NCBI GenBank assembly: GCA_034440615.1
Contig: JAOTOM010002907.1
Span: 26,001 to 90,000, forward strand
Source of the DNA: Ashinkailepas kermadecensis
Taxonomy: Eukaryota > Arthropoda > Thecostraca > Neolepadidae
Reading direction: 5' to 3'
Length of the DNA: 64,000 nucleotides
Of the stretch, positions 55,059 through 64,000 are shown one piece after another (position 1 is the first letter of the stretch; each line of letters begins with the position of its first letter). The translations under genes and the position numbers were made by a program. The notes below the pieces were generated by a model. It was given only the letters and a program-made list of their open reading frames with translations, did not search any database and was not told where the DNA came from.

Positions 55059-55879
55059 CAGTGTGGCCGAGCGGTGTGCGCAACAAACCCTGGTCAGGTT
55101 GTCGTCGCAGGGCAGCGGAGGGAGTCAGACGCGGCTGAGCAGCAAAGGTGAGCGAACCGCCCAGTTGGACGGTTGTCTGTCATTGGTGCCTGTGAAAACT
55201 TGGAGGCATCATCTTGCTGGTGTTTGCTTTTGTTTGATTGGAGAAGCTGTTAAAGCTGTTGTTCAAGTGGTCGCCGTTTGGCTAGTTATGAGCCCGGGAG
55301 ACGCAGCTGAGCAGCAGAGGTGAGCGGATCGCCTGATTGGACGGTGGAGGGTCGAAGTGCCGAGAGGACTTTTGAGTCGTGAGACGTTCATGGAACTATC
55401 AGGGCACGAGCTGTTTAAACACACGTGTCAGTGCCTGTCCACTGTTCTCTGTTGCACCTGTTGGACCTGTTGCACGTCAAGCTGTTGCCGTTTTGCTAAT
55501 CGTCCGCCCGATCAATAATTATAGGGTGTCAACGGCTGTTGAATTCGACGACTTGTCGATTTGAGAAGAGTTGGAATTGAGAGTCAGTTACCGCACAAGC
55601 GAGACAGAACTCTAAGCAATCATAACCACGCTCTGCTACTACGCCTACACTGGTGGCCGTGATCCCAGACGTAATCCAAGTTGCCTACACTTGCGACAAG
55701 CGAACCTTCCCCAACATACGTGTACAGCTTTCTCATCACATTGGTCATTTGGTGCTTTCCTCAACCACGTCCGAGCAAAAAAACCCGGGCGCTTCCATGG
55801 GTGAACGGAATTATGTGTGTATTACCGCACTCGGTCATTTCTGATCCTTGAAATGTGAAGCGAACCAGCATCCTTTCGG
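55059..55879. other. Spacer with an internal 178-bp-spaced duplication
   Basis: A segment of about 55 bp is present at 55113-55167 and again at 55291-55345, landmark GCTGAGCAGCA[AG]AGGTGAGCG. A third weaker echo of the intervening part (GTTGCCGTTTTGCTAATCGT) lies near 55482. TGTGGCCGAGCGGT near 55060 resembles a tRNA-type A box, but no B box follows. No gene recognised. Confidence 0.5.
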
Positions 55880-56450
55880 GGTGACAAATGTGGTTCCCAA
55901 TATGTGTCACCCCCAAGCCCCGTGCCGCGGCCACTGGACCGACCCCTCTCCCCCAGCCCAGTGCGTGGCCAATGAACCGACACGACTCTGTTCTACTGCC
56001 ACATTCACGGCTGTTTAGCCAGCGCCCCCAACTGGCGCTGCGTCGGCGACAAAACAGCTGCGGCCGGCTGGTGATGGCGATGCATTCGAAGCGGATCGGC
56101 GGCGGGAGCGTCGAGCCGGTCGTCCCGTCGTCGCCCGGGGGCAGCCGGCCGACTGGGAATCAACACGTCATCGAACGATCCGCTGCACAGGCCGCCGCCG
56201 CCGCCGCGGCCAGCGCGTCTCGTCCGTCGGACGGTCTGGATGTGGGACGACTGTAGCGTGTCGTTGGCGCACGTCCTGCAGGGCCGAGAGGACGACGCCA
56301 GGCGACCGACACCCAGCCGACCAACGTCCTGAGGTTGGCGTCGGCCGGCCGCAGCGCGTGCCAGCGACGCGCCGCCGCGTGGCCATTACTCGTGCGAATG
56401 ACGCGGAAGTGGACACGTTTGGTGTGCAGAACTAAGGACACTTTTGCGAC
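55880..56450 (+). other. GC-rich block, possible coding or CpG-rich segment
   Basis: One + frame (from about 56030 to TAG at 56254-56256) reads SCGRLVMAMHSKRIGGGSVE and later a run of Ala before ASRPSDGLDVGRL. Its third positions are G/C-rich. Another + frame is open across 56000-56435. CpG is frequent, unlike the flanks. It could be a downstream exon of the receptor, part of a following gene, or a CpG island; phase compatibility with the receptor exon does not favour the best frame. I cannot decide. Confidence 0.3.
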
Positions 56451-56623
56451 TTTCTACATGCGGTTACAACACTGTCTAACCATCGCCATTATTCCCAGCA
56501 TTGCATTCGAACAGTGTGGGTAATAGCGACACAGCCAGAACACGTGGGACCACATGTGTGGCTGCTGATGTGATTGGGCATTGGGTGGAATATATCGCAT
56601 ATGCATTAATTAGCTAATGATTT

Positions 56624-57162
56624 GAGGTAGGATGGTGTAATTTACGCCCGTCAACGGATAACTAAATGCACTATCGTCCAATGCAATATTTTTGTTAACA
56701 ATGTAATACAACGGGAGAACATTGGTCCAATGTTTACCGCCGAATTTTGATAATGGCTGTTTTCATCGTCGGCGGTAGTGACGGTGCTAAAATTTGGAAC
56801 AAGATGGTGAAATTTACAGTAGTCGACAGGTAATTAACTGTATTATCATCCATGTCACGGCTTCTTTTGAACAGGGCAACGAAATGCTAGGAAACTAGTC
56901 AGATGTTCACCGCTGGAGCATGAAATACTGACTGTTCATCTTCAGCAGTGAAATGACGGTTCAGAAATCGATTGAATGAATGTGAAGCATACCTGAAACA
57001 AAAGGTATTGTTATGCAATACTTTTATGCAACACGGTTTTTTTCAACAACGCCTTGGATTGCGTAGTTTTTTTTTGTAAATGCATGTATGTTAGTATCTT
57101 AGTTTACGCTTCGTCCGATGCGTGGCGCTGACCAGTCAAATGGCCGCGCTTGGCGCGTAACG
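56624..57162 (+). repeat. Dispersed repeat of about 175-bp monomers, copy 2
   Basis: Second copy of the element at 7105-7662, same orientation. Matching landmarks are GATGTTCACCGCTGGA, GGGCAACGAAATGCT and CGATGCGTGGCGCTGACC. It ends at TTGGCGCGTAACG like copy 1. Confidence 0.82.
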
Positions 57163-57217
57163 TGTTGCGTGGTTTACGACGCACTTTATGCACGATCACG
57201 GCTAATGGCGCCGCCCA

Positions 57218-57245
57218 CACTGTTTCGCCGGTGGGCGAAACAGTG
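57218..57245. repeat. Perfect 12-bp hairpin, 4-nt loop
   Basis: CACTGTTTCGCC (57218-57229) pairs with GGCGAAACAGTG (57234-57245). Confidence 0.88.
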
Positions 57246-57254
57246 GGATTGGGA

Positions 57255-57336
57255 ATTGGGAACTGTCCCGAGTGGTGCGAGTGTTGAACCCTTGGTATCC
57301 AGAGTTCAACACCTTAACCACAAGGCCACCCCCGTC
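57255..57336 (-). mobile_element. Eroded tRNA-like SINE head
   Basis: On the minus strand GGGGGTGGCCTTGTGGTTAAGG resembles an A box of Ser/Leu-type tRNAs, and CAAGGGTTCAACACTCG is a weakened B box. No body is recognisable. Confidence is limited because the B box deviates at key positions. Confidence 0.45.
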
Positions 57337-57954
57337 TGCACGGCATTGCACTACATGACGCCTTTGTGCGCTGTCATCATTCTGCCATATCTGCTGGATG
57401 TACAAAAAGCAAAGATTTCCCGGAAGAAGCGCCTCGATGGAAGCCGACTAGCGATGCTCTGTTCCCATTCCGGCCAACATGCCCTCTGTATGGGCGGTAT
57501 ACTCACATACTTTGAAATTGCTCCGATATGCATGTTCCCAAATAATTTTGCTTGAATACATGGGTGAGCATTCGTGTGATCCAGATTGGGTATTTAAATC
57601 ACAACGAATTCTTGACATATTTTCAGCACTCATGTACTTCCAGCCATGCCTCTCCAAATATCTCCTGCTGACTTGCTGGTCTTGCTGTATGGTAGTCAAT
57701 TATTTTGTCGGAGCAAGATATTAACGGCCCACCACTTGGTCCCACGTTTCTACCTGTGCGCTGGCCTGGCTAGGGCCAAGGGCGTCGCCACCGGGGGGGC
57801 AGCGGGGGCAATCGCCCCCCTGCCGTGAAACTGGGGGGCCCCCCTGAAATTTGAGGAGGCCCCTATCCGCAAATGCACAGCAAAAAAAGGTGAGCAATGA
57901 GGCCGACGGGACAGAAGATCATGCTGTCAATGAGGCCTCAAGACTGACGAGGCC
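57337..57954. other. Spacer, no gene seen
   Basis: From about 57795 runs of G and C (CCGGGGGGGCAGCGGGGGCA) lead into the satellite domain. No gene recognised. Confidence 0.5.
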
Positions 57955-59480
57955 CCCAGGAAATATATTCAGGTCTCTATAAGAGACGTAGAACAGAGAT
58001 TGGGAGGAGGCCCCCAGGACGAAAAGGAGGCCCTATGACGAAAAGGAGGCCCCCATGACGAAAAGGAGGCCCCAAGACGTAGAACAGAGATTGGGAGGAG
58101 GCCCCCAGGACGAAAAGGAGGCCCAGGACGAAAAGGAGGTCCCAAGACGTAGAACAGAGATTGGGAGGAGGCCCCCCAGGACGAAAAAGGGGCCCAGGAC
58201 GAAGAGGAGGCCCCAGGACGAAAAGGAGGCCCCAGGACGAAAAGGATGCACCCAAGGACGAAAAGGAGGCCCCCAGGACGTAGAACAGAGATTGGGATGA
58301 GGTCCCCAGGACGAAAAGGAGGCCCCCAGGACGAAAAGGAGACCCCCAGGACGAAAAGGAGACCCCCAGGACGAAAAGGAGGCCCCAAGACGTAGAACAG
58401 AGATTGGGAGGTGGCCCCCATGAAGGAAAGGAGGCCCCAGGACGAAAAGGAGGCCCCAGGACGAAAAGGAGGCCCCCAAGACGTAGAACAGAGATTGCGA
58501 GATGGCCCCCAGGACGAAAAGGATGCCCCCAGGACGCAAAGGAGGCCCCCAAGACGTAGAACAGAGATTAGGAGGAGGCCCTCAGGACTAAAAGGGGCCC
58601 CAGGACGAAAAGGAGGCCCCCAGAACGAAAAGGATGTACCCAAGGACGAAAAGGAGGCCCCAAGACGTAGAACAGAGATTAGGAGGAGGCCCCAGGACGA
58701 AAAGGAGGCCCCAAGACGTAGAACAGAGATTCGGAGGAGGCCCCCAGGACGAAAAGGGGGACCCCAGGATGAAAAGGAGGCCCCCATGACGAAAAGGAGG
58801 CCCCAAGACGTAGAACAGAGATTGGGAGGAGGACCATACGACGAAAAGGAAGCCCCCAGGACGAAAAGGAGGCCCTAGGACGAAAAGGAGGCCCCAAGAC
58901 GTAGAACATAGATTGGGAGGAGGCCCCCAGGACGACAAAGGGGCCCCAGAACGAAAAGGAGGCCCCCAGGACGAAAAGGAGGCCCCCAGGACGAAAAGGA
59001 TGCACCCAAGGACGAAACGGAGGCCCCCAAGACGTAGAACAGAGATTGGGATGAGGTCCCCAGGACGAAAAGGAGGCCCCCAGGAGGAAAAGGAGGCCCC
59101 CAGGAGGAAAAGGAGGCCCCCAGGACGAAAAGGAGGCCCCCAGGACGAAAGGGAGGCCCCTAAGACGTAGAACAGAGATCGGGAGGTGGTCCCCAGGACG
59201 AAAAAGAGGCCCCCAGGACGAAAAAGAGGCCCCCAGGACGAAAAGGATGCCCCCAGGACGCAAAGGAAGCCCCCAAGACGTAGAACAGAGATTGGAGCAG
59301 GCCCCCAGGACTAAAAGGAGGCCCCAGGACGAAAAGGAGGCCCCCAGAACGAAAAGGATGCACCCAAGGACGAAAAGGAGGCCCCTAAGACGTAGATCAG
59401 AGATTAGGAGGTAGCCCCCCAGGACGAAAAGGAGGCCCCCAGCACGAAAAGGAGGCCCTCAGGACTGAAAGGATGCCACC
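57955..59480. repeat. Satellite domain, part 1: about 18-20-bp monomer with higher-order unit
   Basis: The monomer is GGAGGCCCCCAGGACGAAAA-like. After every few monomers a variant AAGACGTAGAACAGAGATTG + GGAGG appears, about ten or more times, marking a higher-order unit of variable length. Several frames on both strands are open (RKGGPQDE-type and FSSWGPP-type repeats) because monomers lack stops. This part is the most homogeneous of the domain. Confidence 0.92.
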
Positions 59481-60690
59481 GAGACGGGCAAGAAGCCACC
59501 CAGGTTAGACGAAAAGGCTTCCGTTGGGTGGCAGGATGTTCTTAATTTTGAAAACGAGGCCCCCAAGACGGAAGAGGATGCCCCTGCAATATAAAATTAA
59601 GACATGATAGGGGAGATTTCTCCGGACGCAATAGGGGCCCCAAGACTGGTAAGAATGTCTCCGCAGGAATGAGAGAAGGCCACCGAGACCAGCCAGATGA
59701 GGCCCATATTTTGGAAGAGGAGGACCCTAAAAGAGGAGATCTAGAACTAGGACGCAAAAGCACCCTGCTAAGAGGATAATGAGGCTCCAAACACAGATAA
59801 TGAGGCCCCAAACGGGTGAGGTTCCACCGAGATATAAAAGGATGATCCAGAGACGTGGCAGGAGGCACCTAATTCGGAAGAGAACGACACAAGATTGGAA
59901 ATGAGACCCCATGATGAACGAGGAGGCCCCTAAAATAGGAGAGGAAGGCCATTGGATAAGAGAGGTGGCTTTCCAGGCGGAAAAGAAGGCTCGAAGACGG
60001 CTAAGAAGGTCCCCGGGAAATAACAAGGCCACTAAGATAGGAAAGGTTGCCAGTAATTTGGCAGAGGAGGCGCCTGGGAGAGAAGAGGAGTCCACCAGGA
60101 GATAAGAGACCACCCCTAAGATGGGCAAAGATCGAATCCACACGCAGAGCAGGAGGCCCCCCAAGACGTGAGAGGAGGCCCCTAATTTGAAAAAGAAGGC
60201 CTCGAGAAGAGAAATGAGGCACCTGCCGGACTCGAGAGGAGTCCCTCAAGAAGGCGTAGGTCTCCAGGACCAAATGAGGCCCCGAAGACCGGAAAGGGTT
60301 CCCAGGAAATGAGAGGAGGCCCTTAAGATGGGAGTGGTAGCAGGTATGGAAGAAGGTGAGGTTTCCAAAATTGAAGATCCTTCAAGACGGGTAAGGCTTT
60401 GCCAGGATAAAGGAGGAGGCCCACGAGGCGTGGCAGGAAGCCCCTAATTTGGCAGAGAATGCCCCTCGAAGATGAGAGGAAGCCCCATGCCATGTTAAAG
60501 GGGGCCCCAGAATGCAAGAGGGGGCCCCCCAAGACGGGAGAGGAGGACCATTGAATATGGAGGAGGGTAGGACACACAAGGAGACGTCGAAAACCGGTAA
60601 AAAGGCTCTAGGAAATGAGACGAGACCCTTAAGACGCGACAGGAGGCCTATAATTTGCAAGAAGAAACCCCTAAGAAATAGTAGGAGTCG
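59481..60690. repeat. Satellite domain, part 2: degenerate monomers
   Basis: The same GAGGCCCC[CT]AAGACGGGAGA-type monomer is recognisable at about 18-22-bp spacing, but with many substitutions and no AGAACAGAGATTG variant. It grades into part 3. Confidence 0.75.
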
Positions 60691-62281
60691 TGTTTGGGTA
60701 CTTTAAAATCACGATATGGGCCCCAAAAGATCCGGCCGGGGCCCCCGAAAATTACGCTGAGCCTGGGGTACCAAAAATTCACGCACGGACCACGAAAATC
60801 ATGCCAGGGGCACGACAGGTCGTTCCGTGCCCCAACGGTCTCATTGGGACCAAAACAAATGAAGCCGGAGCAACGAAAAACAATCCGGACATGGATAATC
60901 ACTGGGGGCCCAACAATGACGCCAAAAGCCCCCAAAACGCATTGGACCCCCAAAAGTGTCGAGGCCGCTATAGCTCGCGCTACGGATCCAAGGAAATGAC
61001 GTCGGGGCCCAAAAGATCACATTGGACTAAAAAAAAGTCGCGTCGCAGCCCTTAAAAATCACACTGGAGGCCCAGAAGGTCGCGCCGGGGCCCCAAAAGT
61101 TGCAGCTGCCCCAAAAATCAATCCTTAACCGGAATGTCACTCTGGGACAAAAAAAAACTCCTTCAGTGGCCGCAGTGCTATATCAAAGTGGCAAATGCCC
61201 CCTCCATCCTGAGAGGGATAAGCTTCCAAGAATCGTGCTGGGGCCTCAAAAATCGCGCTGGGGCTACCAAAATTCGCGTTGGTCCACCAGAATTCGCGTA
61301 TGGGTCTCCAAATAAATAGTCCGAGCCCGGAAAACTCGTTCCGAGGCCCGAAAAATTGCAACAGGAACCGCCAAAATCGCGTTGGGGCCACAGCTAAATA
61401 CAACGCGTCCCATAAACTCGAACCGCCCCCCTCCAAATATCGCGCTCGGGACCCACAATTCCCATCGGTAGTCCCGTCGAGGCTCTCAAAAATTGGCGTC
61501 TAGGGCCACACGTAAGCACAGTGTGACCACAAACACCGGATCGGTATCCGAAAAAATCAAGCTGGAGTCCTCCAAAATAAGGAGGGATTCCAACAACTAA
61601 ATGCCCAGGTAAAAAATTGGCTCTGGAGCACCGAACATATTATCAGATACCTTAAACAAATTGCGTACGGTACCGAAAAACAAACCGGATCTCGAACAAT
61701 CGAGGTGGGATTCAAAAACATGGCGCCAAGGGCTCGAGAAATCAGGCCGGGATTCGGACTTTTAAAAAAAATCATAAAAGATTCACAAAAATCGTATTGA
61801 GCCCAGAAAACTGGGGTTGGGTCTCCGGAACCACGCGCCTGGGCGCGATAAGTCGCTCTGGGACCTAGAAACATCGTACCGAAGCCCCAAAATTGTACTG
61901 TGGCCCCACAAGTGTGCGTCAGAAGCCCAAAATAAACACATCGGGACCCTAAGAGCACAACGGGGGCCGAAAATACAACTGGCCCTCCAAAGCACACAGA
62001 GTATCACAAAAAGCGACAGGGCCTTAACACATGCGTTGCAGCCATAGATATACATACCGGGAGGTCTAAAAAATACACCGGAAGCTCGTAAGGCACACAG
62101 GGGTCATGATAACGCACAAGAACCTGAAAAAGTGGCTGGGGCAGCAAAAGGCAACATGGATCCAAAACAAACAAAAATACCGGGCGATAAATAAACACAT
62201 CGGGATCTTTGAAAACGCCCTGACACGTCAACAAAATCATCGGTGCTCAAAAATGCAACAAACCCCAAAACGAGCAGGGGG
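60691..62281. repeat. Satellite domain, part 3: GGGGCCCCAAAAATCGCGCT-like monomers
   Basis: Monomers of about 18-22 bp are built as G/C-run plus A-run plus a variable CACGCTG/TCGCGC core. The distal 760 bp (from about 61520) reappear inverted at 62808-63570. Confidence 0.75.
61520..62281. repeat. Large inverted repeat, left arm (about 762 bp)
   Basis: The reverse complement of this arm aligns end to end with 62808-63570. Matching blocks include GCGACTTATCGCGCCCAGGC, GTGTCAGGGCGTTTTC and GGATACCGATCCGGT. Divergence is visible in every line but gaps are few. Confidence 0.85.
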
Positions 62282-62807
62282 TTCGACATTGTTTTAGGCC
62301 CCTAACAAGAATGGATTGGAGCCATAATACACAATCATAGACCAAGAAAGACGCAACGGGTCCAAAAAAGAATGCTGATGCAGGGCCTCGGTTCGGTAGC
62401 CAATCTGGGAGGATAGCAGCAAAGATATGAAGTGCATCAAAGCTCAGCGGAAACCGCATTTGATAACTACCAGAAAATGTGGGAAGTAGGAAACTAATGA
62501 TCGAATTTAATCAATCGACTTTTCGCAGCGAACGCCCATACAAAGCATTCCATCACGTCAAATATGGCGCAAGTCTATCATGTGGCAGCAATTAGCAAAA
62601 CGCTGAAGGCCTAGCAGAAACCGTAGCATCGCACGAAGTGTGGCGAATGCACCGAATGCGAAAGATGGGTGTGCACGTGCACTGACGTTGCCGTCGTGGC
62701 GACCTGGTGCTATGAACTGGAATGCCTGAAATTGTGAAATTTTGTACTTTAAAGTGGTGGGTAATACATTTTAAATTGAAATTATGGGCCTGATACATCT
62801 TCGAAAC
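62282..62807. other. Spacer between inverted-repeat arms
   Basis: About 526 bp of non-satellite, single-copy sequence without recognised gene. The arms and spacer together could form a stem-loop or reflect an inverted duplication. Confidence 0.6.
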
Positions 62808-63570
62808 CCTGCTCGTTTTAGGGCTTTGTTGCTTTTTTTGTGCGCCGAGTATTTTGTTACGTGTCAGGGCGTTTTCGAAGATCCCAATGTGTTTATTTAG
62901 CTCCCGGTCGTTTTGTACGTTTTGGAACCATGTTGCCTTTTGTGGCCCCAGCCTCTTTTCAGGCCCTTGTGCGTTCTCATGGCCCGTGTGCGCATTGCGA
63001 GCTTGCAGTGTATTTTTTAGAGCTCCCGGTATGTTTATTTAGGGCTGCAACGCATGTTTTAAGGCCCTATCGCTTTTTGGGAGACTCGGTGCGCTTTAGA
63101 GAGTTAGTTGTATTTTCGGGCACGGTTGTACTCTCAGGGTACCGCTGTGTATATTTGGGGCTTCTGACGCACATTTGTGGGGCCCCAGTACGATTTTGGA
63201 GCTTCGGTACGATTTTTCTGGGTCCCAGCGCGACTTATCGCGCCCAGGCGAGTGGTTCCGGGGACCCAACGCCAGCTTTCTGGGCTCAACGCGATTTTTG
63301 TGGATCTTTTCTGTTTTTTTTTAAGTCCGAATTCCGGCCTGATTTTTCGAGCCTCTGGCTCCATGTTTTTGTATCCCACCTCGATTTTTCAAGATCCGGT
63401 ATGCTTTTCGGTGCCATACGCAATTTTTGAAGGCATCTGGAAAAAATGTTCGGTGTTCCAGAGCCATTTTCCTGACCCGGACATATATTTGTTGGAATTC
63501 CTCCTTTTTTGGAGGGCTCCAGCTTGTTTTTTTTTGGATACCGATCCGGTTTTGTGGTATAGGTGTAATT
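62808..63570. repeat. Large inverted repeat, right arm (about 763 bp)
   Basis: Inverted counterpart of 61520-62281. It starts CCCTGCTCGTTTTAGGG and ends GGATACCGATCCGGTTTTG. A + frame (62840-63430) is open through it, but its relics in the left arm are equally repeat-like; I do not call a gene. Confidence 0.85.
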
Positions 63571-64000
63571 TCAGCAGTGTGAGGTAACTTATCAAGGGAT
63601 ACCAAAAGAAAACCTTAGAACTGGGTGGTGGAGTTAGGGTTGAAATCCGACCAATCAGAAACCATAGTGGTAGATTAGGCCCCTCCACAGGGCAATTTAG
63701 TTCATAACTAAGTATATTATTTCGAAATAATGTCCCCTTTGACAAAATAGCGGTCGAAGTCCAAGGACTTTTTAGCGGGCATAGGTCCTCCCCCCTGCAA
63801 ATCCGTTTGCCCCCTCCTGCTTGACGCAAATATAGGTACTCCACTGGTCCCTCAATAATTTTCCGAAACATACGCCCATGGGGCAAAGCCAAGATTGAGG
63901 GGACAAATTACCCCTCACAAACATACAATACAACATCCATGCCCTATATAACATGGGATGAATGATGTTTTTAAATACATTTTCTTCCAACAAACTTCTT
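63571..64000. other. Terminal spacer, no gene seen
   Basis: Single-copy sequence beyond the satellite domain, with no recognised exon or element up to the window edge. Confidence 0.5.

Noticed and set aside
57969..59363. Frames with FSSWGPP or RKGGPQDE repeats
   Set aside because: Satellite translation on both strands, no domain.
62840..63430. 196-codon + frame in the right inverted-repeat arm
   Set aside because: The arm is satellite-derived and its counterpart in the left arm is similarly repetitive; no domain.

Overview
The window is nuclear DNA of an animal, most likely an arthropod. It has spliced protein-coding exons, three types of non-LTR retrotransposon, tRNA-derived SINEs, foldback and MITE-like elements, a short block of the arthropod-type telomere motif (CCTAA/TTAGG), and a G-protein-coupled receptor of the capa/pyrokinin/neuromedin-U family typical of arthropods. 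Nothing looks bacterial. A crustacean is plausible, but the sequence alone does not prove it.

One host gene can be supported. Two exons on the + strand, 6681-6780 and 52904-53106, encode the end of intracellular loop 3, TM6, extracellular loop 3, TM7 and the start of helix 8 of one peptide receptor. The first exon ends one base into a codon (G) and the second begins with the other two bases (TG), giving a continuous RKAILRML-V-AVVIGFF reading. The intron between them is about 46.1 kb. Earlier exons (TM1-TM5) must lie left of the window. The C-terminal tail is unresolved; a candidate tail reading frame at 53298-53528 runs into a retrotransposon fragment.

The giant intron is mostly repeats. 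From left to right it holds a 55-bp array, a dispersed repeat with about 175-bp monomers (7.1 kb, second copy at 56.6 kb), 45-bp and 21-bp minisatellites, a foldback element with a telomere-like core (13.0-13.6 kb), a decayed R2-superclade retrotransposon (13.6-15.9 kb) bracketed by 165-bp direct repeats, decayed LINE tails, a 1.9-kb 9-bp array (21.7-23.6 kb), a 768-bp MITE with 25-bp terminal inverted repeats and TA flanks (26.6-27.3 kb), a nearly complete I-clade LINE (28.56-34.43 kb) inserted into a CR1/Rex1-like LINE, a 1.4-kb 47-bp array (36-37.4 kb), a foldback (40.9-41.1 kb), more minisatellites and a SINE (41.6-45.1 kb), and 24-, 33- and 36-bp arrays stacked just upstream of the second exon (48.7-52.4 kb).

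Before the first exon (1-6.7 kb) are 16-, 21- and 88-bp arrays and a LINE tail. After the second exon come a CR1/Rex1-like LINE (53.5-55.06 kb), a GC-rich block (55.9-56.45 kb), the second dispersed-repeat copy and a 4.5-kb satellite domain of roughly 18-20-bp monomers (57.9-62.3 kb). The last 760 bp of that domain is repeated in inverted orientation at 62.8-63.57 kb. Many very long open frames here are artefacts of repeat units that lack stop codons and are not annotated as genes.
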